64,000 nucleotides of DNA. Source: Ahaetulla prasina (taxonomy: Eukaryota > Chordata > Lepidosauria > Squamata > Colubridae). Shown piece by piece: positions 23,940 through 35,589 of the stretch. Each line of letters begins with the position of its first letter. The first letter of the stretch is position 1. A program made the position numbers and the translations under genes. Where the stretch lies: positions 31,518,935 through 31,582,934 of the forward strand of contig NC_080541.1 in assembly GCF_028640845.1 (NCBI RefSeq), written 5' to 3'. The notes below the pieces were generated by a model that saw only the letters and a program-made list of their open reading frames with translations, did not search any database and was not told the DNA's origin.

Positions 23940-25612
23940 ATTCTATCCCTCTGTTTATGCAGCCCAGAACTGTGTCGGCTTTTTTGGCAGCTGCTGCACA
24001 CTGCTGGATCATATCTAAATGGTTGTCCACTAGGATTCCAAGATCCTTCTCACAGTTACTACAAGGTACCACATATACGGTACCTGTGCATTTTGTTTTT
24101 TTGGCCTAAAACCTTACTTTTTTCACTGTTGAATTTCATTTTGTTAGATAGCGCCCAATGTTCTAGTCTGTCAAGATCACTTGAGCCTATCTTCTGGAGT
24201 GTTGGCTATTCCTGCTAGCTTGGTGTCATCTGCAAATTTGATGAGTTCCCCATCTATCCCCTCGTCCAAGTCATTGATGAAGATGTTGAAGAGTACTGGG
24301 CCTAAAACAGAGCCTTGGGGTACTCCACTGCATACTTCCCTCCATGTGGATGTAGTTCCCTTGAGGACTACACGTTGAGTGCGGTTGGTCAGCCAGTTAC
24401 GAATCCATCTGGTGGTGGTGCTGTCTAACCCACATTTTTCTACTTTATCTAATAGTAGGTTATGGTCTACTTTATCAAATGCTTCACTGAAGTCCAAGTA
24501 AATTATATCGACAGCATTCCTCTGGTCCACTAATTCTGTCACTTTGTCAAAGAATGCAATAAGATTAGTCTGGCATGATCTGTTTTTGACAAACCCATGT
24601 TGGCTTTTGGTTATTACTTTGTTTGCTGCTAGGTGTTCGGTGATTCGTTGCTTGATTATCTTTTCCAGAATCTTCCCTGGTATTGAGGTTAGGCTGATAG
24701 GTCTGTAGTTTCCTGGATCTGTTTTCCCCCCCCCCCTTTTTTTGAAGATGGGAACTACATCAGCTCTTTTCCAGTCTTCTGGCAATTCCCCTGTGCTCCA
24801 GGATCTTTGAAAGATATAGTTCAGTGGTTCTGAGATCACGTCTGCCAGTTCCTTCAGAACCCTGGGGTGTAATCCATCTGGTCCTGGTGATTTGAACTCG
24901 TCTAGGGTAGACAGATATTCACTTACCATTTTCTTCCCTATTTTAACTTGTGTTTCTAATCTGTTTTTTGTGGTGCTGTTTTTGATAGGTTGGATTGTTT
25001 TTTCCTTTTGTGTAAAGACAGATGCAAAATATGAGTTAAGTAGATCTGCTTTCTCCCTGTTGCTTGTCATCTTCTTGCCACTTTCTCCCAGCAATGGGCC
25101 AATTGTTTCCTTGACTTTTTTCTTGTTTTTAACATGTTGGAAGAAGCTTTTTTGTTATTTTTTACTTTTGTCGCTAGCCTTTGTTCATTGTGAGCCTTAG
25201 CTTTCCTCACTTCATCTTTACAGGCTCGGGCTGTTGCTGATATTCTGCCTTAGTTATTTGCCCTCTTTTATACTTGTCCTTTTTGTTTTTCAGTTTGTCA
25301 GAGAGTTCTTTTTGAAGCCATGATGGTTTCTTTTGAAAGCTGTTATTTTTCTTTTTCATTGGTATTGTGCTAGACTGGGCTTTTATAATCTCATTTTTCA
25401 AAATTTCCCAAGCTTCTTGAGTTGGTTTCCTCTTGAGGATTCTCATCCATGGAATCCTTCCCAAGCTCTCTCTTAGTTTATTGAAATTCGCTCTCTTAAA
25501 GTCCAAGACTCTAGTTTGACTTTGTTCTACTACTTGTGCTTGCATAAGGTTGAATTCCAATATTGCATGATCGCTTGCCCCCAAGGTTCCTGTAGCTTCA
25601 ACACCTTCTATC

Positions 25613-25615
25613 ATT

Positions 25616-25696
<81 letters not shown>

Positions 25697-25735
25697 TTGT
25701 ATACCGCCCATCTCCCGAAGGACTCAGGCGGTTCA
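25613..25735. repeat. (ATT)n-tailed interspersed repeat nested in CR1 (copy 1)
   Basis: About 26 ATT units (25616-25694) are followed by TATACCGCCCATCTCCCGAA and GGACTCAGGCGGTTCACA. This is a recurring block here, also at 28764-28805 and 36600-36640. It is truncated in copy 1 by the 228-bp deletion. I do not know its formal family name. Confidence 0.75.
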
Positions 25736-26692
25736 CATTTTGGGAAACAAAGTTGTCTGCTAGGTTTGTTAGGAATGTACTTAGCATACAGCCTTTTTTT
25801 ATATAATATTCAAGTTTTTAAGTGTAAAGTGTATGTAAGGGATGTATCAATAAAAGGAAAAAGTCAAAAAGTGGCTCCTTGACAATTTAAATATGTCACA
25901 GGATTTCTATACTATAGAATTCCAGTAATTAAAACAAAACCATTAAAGCCCTGAGAAATAAAATTTTCAATTTAAAGAGCCCAATTATCTTAAAGCAATA
26001 AAATGTTGCCACCTTTGAGGCATATTTATCACTTATCTTGATATAGTCTGTAAACATATTCATTTTTTAAAAGATCTTTAATATGTTCAAATACTATGTC
26101 TTAAACGTAGTAGTAGTAGTAGTAACAACAACAACAACAACAACAACAGAGTTGGAAGGGACCTTGGAGGTCTTTTAGTCCAACCCCCTGCCCACGCAGG
26201 AAACCCTACATCACTTCAGACAAATGGTTATCCAACATTTTCTTAAAAATTTCCAGTGGTTGGAGCATTTACAACTTCTGCAGGCAAGTCGTTCCACTGA
26301 TTAATTGTTCTAACTGTCAGGAAATTTCTCCTTAGTTCTAAGTTGCATCTCTCCTTGATTAGTTTCCACCCATTGCTTCTTGTTCTACCCTCAGGTGTTT
26401 TGGAGAATTGTTTGACTCCCTCTTCTTTGTGGCAGCCCTTGAGATATTGGAACACTGCTATCATGTCTTCCCTAGTCCTTCTTTTCATTAAACTAGACAT
26501 ACCGAGTTCTTGCAATCATTCTTCATATGTTTTAACCTCCAGTCCCCTAATCATCTTGTGCTCTTCTCTGCACTCTTTCTAGAATCTCAACATCTTTTTT
26601 ACATCGTGGAGACCAAAACTGAATGCAATATTCCAAGTGTGGCCTTACCAAGGCATTATAAAATGGTACTAACACTTCACGTGACCTTAATT

Positions 26693-27002
26693 TTCCCGAA
26701 GGCCATCACTCCGCTAAACAAATAATTCCCTCAACACTGTCAAACTATTTTCTAAATCTGCACTACTATTAATCTTCTCATCATTCCCATCACCAATCTC
26801 TTTCCACTTATGACTGTATGACTGTAACTTTGTTGCTGGCAATTCTTATGTTATATTGATGTATTGACCATCAATTGTGTTGTAAATGTTGTACCTTGAT
26901 GAACGTATCTTTTCTTTTATGTACACTGAGAGCATATGCACCAAGACAAATTCCTTGTCTGTCCAATCACACTTGGCCAATAAAAAATTCTATTCTATTC
27001 TA
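26693..27002 (+). mobile_element. L2/Rex1-like LINE 3' end nested in CR1 (copy 2)
   Basis: This is the duplicate of 23630-23939, with the same borders and (ATTCT) end. Its presence in both copies shows that this insertion came before the duplication. Confidence 0.85.
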
Positions 27003-28671
27003 ATTCTATCCCTCTGTTTATGCAGCCCAGAACTGTGTCGGCTTTTTTGGCAGCTGCTGCACACTGCTGGATCATATCTAAATGGTTGTCCACTAGGACT
27101 CCAAGATCCTTCTCACAGTTACTACAAGGTACCACATATACGGTACCTGTGCATTTTGTTTTTTTGGCCTAAAACCTTACTTTTTTCACTGTTGAATTTC
27201 ATTTTGTTAGATAGCGCCCAATGTTCTAGTCTGTCAAGATCACTTGAGCCTATCTTCTGGAGTGTTGGCTATTCCTGCCAGCTTGGTGTCATCTGCAAAT
27301 TTGATGAGTTCCCCATCTATCCCCTCGTCCAAGTCATTGATGAAGATGTTGAAGAGTACTGGGCCTAAAACAGAGCCTTGGGGTACTCCACTGCATACTT
27401 CCCTCCATGTGGATGTAGTTCCCTTGAGGACTACACGTTGAGTGCGGTTGGTCAGCCAGTTACGAATCCATCTGGTGGTGGTGCTGTCTAACCCACTTTT
27501 TCTACTTTATCTAGTAGTAGGTTATGGTCTACTTTATCAAATGCTTTACTGAAGTCCAAGTAAATTATATCGACAGCATTCCTCTGGTCTACTAATTTTG
27601 TCACTTTGTCAAAGAATGCAATAAGATTAGTCTGGCATGATCTGTTTTTGACAAACCCATGTTGGCTTTTGGTTATTACTTTGTTTGCTTCTAGGTGTTC
27701 GGTGATTCGTTGCTTGATTATCTTTTCCAGAATCTTCCCTGGTATTGAGGTCAGGCTGATAGGTCTGTAGTTTCCTGGATCTGTTTTTTTTTCCTTTTTT
27801 GAAGATGGGAACTACATCAGCTCTTTTCCAGTCCTCTGGCAGTTCCCCTGTGCTCCAGGATCTTTGAAAGATATAGTTCAGTGGTTCTGAGATTTCATCT
27901 GCCAGTTCCTTCAGAACCCTGGGGTGTAATCCATCCGGTCCTGGTGATTTGAACTCGTCTAGGGTAGACAGATGTTCACTTACCATTTTCTTCCCTATTT
28001 TAACTTGTGTTCCTAATCTGTTTTTTGTGGTGCTGTTTTTGATAGGTTGGATTGTTTTTTCCTTTTGTGTAAAGACAGATGCAAAAAATGAGTTAAGTAG
28101 ATCTGCTTTCTCCCTGTTGCTTGTCATCTTCTTGCCACTTTCTCCCAGCAATGGGCCAATTGTTTCCTTGACTTTTTTCTTGTTTTTAACATGTTGGAAG
28201 AAGCTTTTTTTGTTATTTTTTACTTTTGTCGCTAGCCTTTGTTCATTGTGAGCCTTAGCTTTCCTTACTTCATCTTTACAGGCTTGGGCTATTTGCTGAT
28301 ATTCTGCCTTAGTTATTTGCCCCTCTTTTTATACTTGTCCTTTTTGTCTTTCAATTTGTCAGATAGTTCTTTATGCATCCATGCTGGTTTCTTTTGAGAT
28401 CTATTATTTTTCTTCTTCATTGGTATTGTGCTAGACTCCGCTTTTATAATCTCACTTTTCAAAATTTCCCAAGTTTCTTGAGTTGTTTTCCCCTATTCTC
28501 ATCCATTGAATCCTTCTCAAGCTCTCTCTAAGTTTATTGAAATTAGCTCTCTTAAAGTCCAAGACTCTAGTTTGACTTTGTTCTACTACTTGTATTTGCT
28601 TAATGTTGAATTCCAATATTGTGTGATCACTTGCCCCCAAGATTCCTATAGCTTCAACACCTTCTATCATT

Positions 28672-28673
<2 letters not shown>

Positions 28674-28751
<78 letters not shown>

Positions 28752-28957
28752 TATTATTATATTTGTATACCGCCCATCTCCCGAAGGACTCAGGGCGGTT
28801 CACAGCCAAAAAACAACAGAAAACATATAATACATATAAACAGCTAAAAGAATAGACAGTTAAATTCAATTGATGCCCTAAAACTATTAGTATAAATTTT
28901 AAAACCTCATTTAAACCCCTTTTTTTAAAAATCCCAATTTAAAAACTATGTTCAAGC
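28674..28957. repeat. (ATT)n-tailed interspersed repeat nested in CR1 (copy 2, full)
   Basis: About 80 nt of ATT units lead into TATACCGCCCATCTCCCGAA, CAGGGCGGTTCACAGCC and an AT-rich body to about 28957, where CR1 resumes (TCATCTCTGTTAGTGAG). The CR1 at 49570-49600 shows the empty site. Confidence 0.8.
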
Positions 28958-30325
28958 TAGATGAGTTCAAGCTCATCTCTGTTAGTGAGAATTAAATCCA
29001 ATATGGCTGATCCCCTTGTTCCATTCTCTACTTTTTGGGGAACAAAGTTGTCTGCTAGGTTTGTTAGGAACCTGTTGGATTTTCTACTTGGTGCAGAGTT
29101 TGTCTCCCAGTTGATGTCAGGGTAGTTAAAATCCCCCATTACTATTGTGATGTGCTTCCTACTTACCTTAGTTAGCTGACTAGCAAAAAGTTCATCTACT
29201 TCCTCTGTTTGGTTGGGTGGCCTATAGTATATACCTATGGCAATATCATTTTCCCTCCCTTTAATATTGACCCAAATGCATTCAAGATAATTTTCATCAT
29301 TGTTGTGCTCTATTTCTGTAGAGATGTAGTTATTTCTTATATATACTGCACCTCCTCTTTTATTTGGTCTATTTCTTTTAAATAATTTATATCCCTCTAG
29401 CTGTATGTTCCATTTGTCAGTTTCATCCCACCAAGTTTCCGTAAGGGCAACAATATCATATCTGCCCTCATTTACTTGAATTTCTAATTCACCTTGTTTA
29501 TTCCTCCTACTCTGTGCATTGGTGTATAGACATTTGATTCCATTTTGATTGACCTTGTGTTTACTATCTACATAACCTGTGTTGTGCCTGATTGCCCCTA
29601 CTTTCTTGCCACCTGTTTGATTAGTGCACATGGTATGGCACTCACTATTAAATGCTTGGTTTTGCTTGATAGCAGGGCTGATAATCTTATCCACACAGAC
29701 ATCTATGTTACACGCACTGATAACCCTATTAATTTTGGATTGCTAGGGACAGAAATGTTCTGTATCAATTAATTCTCTGTCCCCACTGTTCAGTTGAAAT
29801 GTTTCTCCAGAAAATCTGTGAATTTATTGCTAAGTAACTCAGTCCCTTTCTTTGATGGATGCAATCCATCTCTTTTGTATAGTTTTTCTAACTCCAAGAC
29901 AGGTTATCTCCACAAAAAGTGATAAAAATTCTCGGATATTTCTATTACACGATCATGATAATGGTTTTAGCAGCTGTAGTAGTTTTTACTGCAGCTTCCT
30001 CAGCCACCTGCAATGACACAAAATGACTTATACATGATCTTATAAAATAATGATCGTGATCATTTAGCAAACTTATTTGGCCACCCATAATCAAATGTCT
30101 GAGGACAGCTAGGCAATTATGCAATCACTCAAGTGTTATAATTGCATACTTTTATCGGGATCATTTAGGCTACCCAACTGACAAATGCAAACTGTGAACC
30201 ACTCAACTCACAAGTTTAACTGAGTTAAAAAAAATAAAAAAGACACACACATTCATATATTTGAATGTCTTATTCTTTCATTACCGGTTTAATTCCTTGT
30301 TCTATCAGATCACTTATTTCAGTAC

Positions 30326-30532
30326 CTCTGTAGTTGTCCCAATGTCAGCTGATGGACTACATGTACTGGCATCCAGTGGAGCAGTCCCAATACTACTTTT
30401 AACAGGTGAAACAGGTGGTACAGGTCCTGAAACAGATTCTGTATGTGCCAGAGACTGATGGAAAATTCCCTTCTTATGAATCTTATTCCAAACTTTCTCC
30501 ATTAAATCTGTAAGTTCATATAGCAGTTGCAC
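30326..30532 (-). CDS. VPS13B: VPS13B internal coding exon
   Basis: This 207-bp exon is phase 0 at both ends and encodes 69 residues. It starts VQLLYELTDLMEKVWNKI and then runs into a Ser/Thr/Pro-rich, probably disordered stretch (GPVPPVSPVKSSIG, STCSPSADIGTTTE). The acceptor TTAAG has a poor pyrimidine tract; the donor is GTACTG. Both the helical start and the SPSADIGTTTE end match my memory of VPS13B. The following intron, 30325-19811, holds the large tandem duplication. Confidence 0.94.
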
Positions 30533-30764
30533 CTTAATTGAATAAATACATAAACAAATATGTCAACATTTTCCAAAAATCCAACTTCATGCAATAAATA
30601 GTTGTATAATAATTGTATACAATTGTATAATAAAAATCATAATTTTGTGACCTTTTATGGCTTTATTACAGCAGTATTTTCATTTGATACATAAGCGGAA
30701 AATCTGCATAGAAAAAAAAATCAAGTAACAGTAGGTAAGGCTGTTAAGACCTATATCACCACTT

Positions 30765-31012
30765 CAGAGGTGGGTTTCAGCAGGTTCTGACCAGTTCTGG
30801 AGAACTGATAACAGAAATTTTGAGTAGTTTGGAGAACCAGTAGTAAAAATTTTGACTGGCCCCGCCCTCATCTATTCTCTGCCTCCCGAGTCCCAGCTTA
30901 TCGGGAGGAAATGGGGATTTTACAGTATCCTTCCCCTGCCACGCTCACCAAGCCACACCCACCAAGCCACACCCACAGAACCGGTAGTAAAAAAATATGA
31001 AAGCCATCCCTG
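30765..31012. mobile_element. hAT-type non-autonomous transposon, complete
   Basis: Ends CAGAGGTGGGTTTCAGC and AAAGCCATCCCTG are diverged inverted repeats. An exact 8-bp target duplication CACCACTT flanks it (30757-30764 and 31013-31020). The interior has repeated CCACGCCCACCAAGCC-like words. The same family occurs at 33726-34032 and 40390-40604. Confidence 0.85.
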
Positions 31013-31839
31013 CACCACTTGTACAGCTTAAAGTGTGGTTTTAATGAATGAACAGTTTATTTACTTTCTGGATTATTTCATAGACTTTCATAGAAGCTGC
31101 TACTTCAAGTAGAACTAAAACATCAGCAGCTCTAAAAACAAAAATCTAATTTATAGAATACAGGAGAATTCAATTTCTGTAGTAGGTATGAAAATGGTCT
31201 CTAACCACAGAAGAAAAGAATTAGCATTTTTAGAGCTATCTCCTGGGATATGACATCTATCTATTCAGAAAACATTCTGCATAATTTATTTACTGTATTG
31301 TTCAACTCAGATCTAATGTATTTATGCAAAATACTTCATAAATAAGCAATAATCATGTAACTTGCCATTTAGAATATTAAAAAATCCCATGGAAGTTGCA
31401 CAATATATAACCATATCCACAGCTGGATGCCATACCCGCTTGCCATTGTGGAAAAATATTTTTTTTTCATATTTAATGAAGAGGTTTCAGCCTCAGGACA
31501 CATCCAAAGAATGACGTTGGCTTCTAATGTGGGCAAAACAGATGCAGGGAAACATTGCTGTCTGTCTAGTTTTGATATAAAGCAGGACTTGATTTGTGGA
31601 TATGAGAACAAAATTTATCTTTACAGATCTTCCTTAGCAGCTTTTGTGTTGATATAACATTGGAGAATTTCCTTACACTCTGCAAAATGTACATTAATAT
31701 TTTAATGTTTTAATTTAATACTATCATTTGTTCATTCATTCAATCAAAAAATCAATCAATTTATGACTACCCATCTCAACAAGTTATTCTGAGCAGCTAT
31801 AATGGCTTCCCCAGACAAGGAAAATCCAGCTCCACGCTA

Positions 31840-32470
31840 GGGTGCCAAAGAGCATCAGGAGGACACAGAGACTTCATGCCAGGAATGAAAGGGCAAGAGG
31901 AGGAGAAGCCAGGAATATTGGAGACTGGCAGAGGAACAACCAGACAAGCATCTGGCTGAAGAGGAGAAAGAAGAGACATAACTGCTGCCTGGAAGCACAG
32001 ATGATCAGAGGCACAAAGTGGACAAGCGATGTAGCTGCAGTCAGTTAGCAGAGACAAGCAGGAATTGCTTCCTTCAATGGATCCCAGGGTGAGTTGAGTC
32101 AAGCGGACTGAGGCGCAACAGAGGTTGGTGAGTTACTCACAAGGCATCCTTGCCCCTCCAACTACCGTTTTGTGCATGTGTTTTGACTTGTGTTTCCTTG
32201 GTTCCACACCTGTGCCTTATTTTCTGACCATGTGATTGGATTTTGGATTTTGTGCTTGGATTCTGGACTAGGACTTTGGCATTGGTTATTGTGCTTGGAT
32301 TTTGGATTCGTACCTGGACTTTGGATTTCGTGTGTGGATTTGCAGACTTGTATCTTGGACTTTGTGTTGCCTATGACTTTGTGCCTCCACTCAGACTCTT
32401 TGGGACTTTGCGTTTAATGTAAGTGGACCCTGGGGAATAAAATTAGGGGTTTGCAGTACCTCAATAAAGT
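31840..32470 (+). repeat. LTR-like decayed repeat
   Basis: A G/T-rich block of variations on TTGGATTTTGGATTCG ends with two AATAAA-type signals (AATAAA at 32436-32441 and again near 32463). The layout resembles the LTR of a squamate LTR element. I see no clear TG..CA ends or target duplication, so the class is tentative. Confidence 0.35.
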
Positions 32471-32477
32471 ATTCTAA

Positions 32478-32740
32478 ATAGAATAGAATAGAATAGAATA
32501 GAATAGAATAGAATAGAATAGAATAGAATAGAATAGAATAGAATAGAATTCTTTATTAACCAAGTGTGATTGGACACACAAGGAATTTTTCTTGGTGCAT
32601 ATGCTCTCAGTGTACATAAAAGAAAAGATACATTCATCAAGAACCATAAGGTACAACATTTAATGATAGTCATAAGGAACAAATAAGCAATCAAATCATA
32701 CTAGGAAACAGTCAATGTAAATCGTAAGTACAGTATAATC
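32478..32740 (-). mobile_element. L2/Rex1-like LINE 3' end with (GAATA)n tail
   Basis: On the minus strand this is a LINE 3' UTR (CACTGAGAGCATATGCACCA) ending in about 14 units of the pentamer that reads GAATA on the plus strand (32478-32548). It is a 5'-truncated copy. Confidence 0.85.
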
Positions 32741-33396
32741 GTAAACTCCTTCATATGTGCGTGCATGGACTGGGACAGGACAAAAGTATTTTTTTATATT
32801 GAAAGTTTACTAATCAAGCTCAATTAAGGTTCACTAAAGAGTTACAACTGAATGTTTTTCCCGTGTCTCTCCTTACTTTGATAATCTGAATATCAATAAT
32901 CCAAAAAGGAGCATAGCAGTATCTTTTCCAACTAACACATTTTATTAGAAGACTTCATCAGATCTATTGAGCAGCTAGACTGATTTAAGATTTAAATTAG
33001 AATGAGATAGGAGGAAGGGAGAGGGACTGGAAGATAGGTTGTCCACATGCAGGTTACATGTGACACAAATTAAAAGTATTTTATCAACACATAAACTGGA
33101 GTCTCCATCCTTTGCTCCAGCTCTGGTCGAGACTTGAAAGGAGGCCCCAACTGGGCATCTTCTGGGCAATGGTGATATCACTGGCTAATCCTTTCAAACT
33201 GGAAGCGGTGCTTCCAACACAAGTGCAAAACAATGCAATGGCCATTCAAAGTTATGATGGACTTCCTGGGGATACTTACAACCTGCTTCCCAAGTTATGA
33301 CAGATACATCCTCTCCTATGATCACATCATGCCATGCTGGGCACTCAGCAATCAGCCCACGTGTATGGCCATTTGCAGCATCCTAATGGTTACATG

Positions 33397-34055
33397 GGGG
33401 ACGCGGTGGCTCAGTGGCTAAGAGGCAGAGCTTGTCAGCAGTTCAGCGGTTTCAAGCCCTAGTGCTGCCGTGAAACGGGATGAGCTCCTGTTACTTGTCC
33501 CAGCTTCTGCCAACCTAGCAGTTCGAAAGCACGTAAAAAATGCAAGTAGAAAAATAGAGACCACCTTTGGTGGGAAGGTAACAGCGTTCTGTGCGCCTTT
33601 GGCACTTAGTCATGCCAGCCACATGACCACAGAGACGTCTTCGGACAGCGCTGGATTTTCAGCTTTGAAATGGGAGATGAGCACCACTCCCTAGAGTCAG
33701 GAATGACTAGCGCATATGTGTGAGGCAGAGGTAGTATTCAGCAGGTTCTGACCAGTTCTGGAGAACCAGTAGTGGAAATTTTGAGTAGTTCGGAGAACTG
33801 GTAAATACCACCTCTGACTATACTACCCCATCTATTCTCTGCCTCCCGAGTCCCAGCTGATTGGGAGGAAATGGAGATTTTGCAGTAACCTTCCCCTAGA
33901 GTGGGGAGGGAATGGAGATTTTACAGTATCCTTCCCCTGCCACGCCCACCAAGCCACACCCACCAAGGCATAGCATACCCACCAAGCCACGCCCACAGAA
34001 CCGGTAGTAAAAAAATTTGAATCCTACCACTGGTGCGAGGAGAACCTTCACCTTC
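33397..34055 (+). mobile_element. tRNA-derived SINE, complete, interrupted by a hAT
   Basis: It starts with a tRNA-like head GGGGACGCGGTGGCTCAGTG (A-box-like), followed by a B-box-like GGTTTCAAGCC and a tRNA-unrelated body. It ends GAGAACCTTCACCTTC. An exact 12-bp target duplication AATGGTTACATG flanks it (33385-33396 and 34056-34067). Removing the hAT at 33726-34032 and one 8-bp duplicate leaves a SINE of about 344 bp. It resembles a SINE common in snakes, as I recall. Confidence 0.9.
33726..34032. mobile_element. hAT-type non-autonomous transposon nested in a SINE
   Basis: Ends CAGAGGTAGTATTCAGC and GAATCCTACCACTG are inverted repeats. The flanking 8-mers are GTGTGAGG and GTGCGAGG (7 of 8 match), duplicating the SINE's own sequence. 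Same family as 30765-31012. Confidence 0.88.
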
Positions 34056-35368
34056 AATGGTTACATGACCACATTTTACTACAGTTTCACTGAAAACCAG
34101 CATTTACTTCCAGTTTCATAATATAATGAAAAAAGAGTCATCTAATGTTGTGAGGAAATATCTGAAAGGCCAGGTTAGCCTTTCACAATGTCATGGAGAA
34201 AATCTATGTGTTCATTAAGAATCAATGCTGACTTGACACATAATCAATCAATCAATCAAAAAAACCATATGAGGTATATTTTATAGCTAATTTCAACACT
34301 ACAATTTAAATGCTGTTAGCTTTATTAACTTATCTTATAACCTTAAGATTAATAATGCAGAGTCAAATTTCATAGTTTCCTTATGAATTGCACAAACATT
34401 TGTTGCTGTAAACAAAATACAAATTCAGCAACACTTCTCCAAGGGCCTGAAGGAATATAAATTAATAAGTTATGACATCTTGTAAGCCTATCACCACACC
34501 AAGTACATATCCATTGAATCAAGTTTCTGTAATATCTTTTAAAAAATCATTCAGAATTTGTTATAATATTTCTCACTTTTTCATTGGGAATATTTACTAC
34601 CCGAAGATATGGCAAATTTCAAAATTCAACAAATATTTCATAAAGGGAAATGATCCACAGAAAGCTAACATCATATGATAGCATTTATTGCTCTGTAATA
34701 TTCAGCTGGCTGCCTCCTCCTTACCCTTTCAGATTCTGTGATTTTTATGCTTTTAGATTGATTGATCTTGTATTCTGTCCTTATTTAACGGACTGTTTCT
34801 ACTTTTGCTCCTTTTCTTTTTGTAATTACTGAGTGGTACAGGTGTTTTATTTCTGTGCATTCTATGCATTTTTAACTTGTTTTTATATTTGATTCCTGGC
34901 TAACCACTTTGAGTGACTGCTTGGTTGGAAAAGAAAAAAGAAAATATTTATATAAATAAAGTCATGTTCTATTACTCTCATAGAGGGTATCTTTACTTTA
35001 GTTGAAATAATTCAATGCTTAATGAGATCAGGTACGTGTGTTAATTTCTGCAAAGAGTACATTAATTCATTTCAACAAATGTATCCACTTTGACAGCAAA
35101 GCATGACCTCAACATTTAACAATACATCTGCAAGTGATTTCGTTCCATCAAACCCAAGATGCACTTATGTGCTATAGCTATTACAGATGAATCTAAATTA
35201 CAAAACATGAAAGAGCTTCAAAGCAAATCTTAATCTAAGTATCCTGATCTTGATGACTTGGTTTTTATAGGAAAGATACTTAAAAGAAAAAAATCAATTC
35301 TTATAGAATCCAGAACTATACTTAACTTAAACAATTTTAATTTGTTCCAATAAATTAAATGCACCAAC

Positions 35369-35589
35369 CTGAGGATTTGAGCATTTTACTTCAAGTGATT
35401 CAAGGTCAACATGAAGACATACAACGAATGAGTGCCTGGATTCTGATCCTGCAGCAGGCAACACTTGTGAAGTAACTGCCAGAGTAGAAGTGCAGCCAAC
35501 AGGTTCTATGATATTAAGAGTCAATTGCTGCCCCAGAAGCGTATAGATGCTGAAATAGTTCAGACTGATTGTCCAAGGAAAAGCATCTC
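35369..35589 (-). CDS. VPS13B: VPS13B internal coding exon
   Basis: This 221-bp exon opens with two bases completing Gly, then 73 residues. It begins DAFPWTISLNYFSIYTLLGQ and continues through GCTSTLAVTSQVL and HSFVVCLHVDLESLEVKCSN. The acceptor is TTAATCAG and the donor GTTGGT. The end is phase 0 and reads NPQ-VQLLYEL into the next exon, as in VPS13B from memory. It is somewhat more diverged than the neighbouring exons but fully open. Confidence 0.94.

Larger units (their letters stand above)
22722..25775. repeat. Tandem duplication, copy 1 (about 3.05 kb)
   Basis: The sequence from AAATGTACTTAGCATACAGC at about 22723 to GGAA at about 25774 is repeated from 25772 onward with few differences. 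Shared content includes unique intron sequence, the CR1 3' end, the same nested LINE tail and the same ATT-tailed insertion. Copy 1 lacks about 228 bp present in copy 2 (28805-29032) and about 10 bp near 23414. Confidence 0.92.
23056..25775 (-). pseudogene. CR1 LINE, 5'-truncated, in duplication copy 1
   Basis: The minus-strand frame 25094-24177 encodes 305 aa of CR1 reverse transcriptase. Visible are [34 protein letters not shown], the SVPQGS-like block [20 protein letters not shown] and the active-site motif FADD. Ahead of it, 25614-25207 encodes the segment between endonuclease and reverse transcriptase. The 3' UTR (GAGTTGGAAGGGACCTTGG, opposite sense) ends in a (GTT)n tail at about 23071-23096. 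Two insertions interrupt it, at 23630-23939 and about 25613-25735. Breaks between frames indicate a dead copy. Confidence 0.9.
25772..29070. repeat. Tandem duplication, copy 2 (about 3.3 kb)
   Basis: This is the second copy, in direct orientation. It begins at the fusion TTAGGAATGTACTTAGC, where CR1 sequence meets unique intron. Copy 2 runs on into intact CR1 sequence beyond 29070, so its right side is the ancestral arrangement. Confidence 0.92.
26107..29905 (-). pseudogene. CR1 LINE in duplication copy 2, including endonuclease domain
   Basis: On the minus strand, 29694-28957 encodes 245 aa of the APE-type endonuclease: [25 protein letters not shown] (metal-binding Glu), [10 protein letters not shown] and [12 protein letters not shown] (catalytic Asp). 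Frames 28670-28452, 28151-27627 and further pieces to about 27244 carry the reverse transcriptase, with frameshifts. The element is nearly full length but broken by two insertions and several frameshifts. Confidence 0.88.
19811..30325 (-). other. VPS13B: VPS13B intron, 10.5 kb, carrying the tandem duplication
   Basis: This intron holds a GA tract, a CATA tract, a possible hAT remnant near 21285-21380 (GGCAACCTTTGAG and GGGCCACA words), and the CR1-based tandem duplication at 22722-29070. I cannot classify 20250-21280 or 21400-22700. Confidence 0.7.
30533..35368 (-). other. VPS13B: VPS13B intron, 4.8 kb, with layered insertions
   Basis: This intron holds a hAT (30765-31012), an LTR-like block (31840-32470), a LINE tail with (GAATA)n, and a MITE-like region containing a SINE that contains a hAT (33200-34130). 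34130-35368 shows nothing I can classify. Confidence 0.7.

Noticed and set aside
33397..33480. tRNA gene
   Set aside because: The A- and B-box-like sequences belong to the head of a SINE with a 12-bp target duplication and a long unrelated body; no intact cloverleaf is expected.
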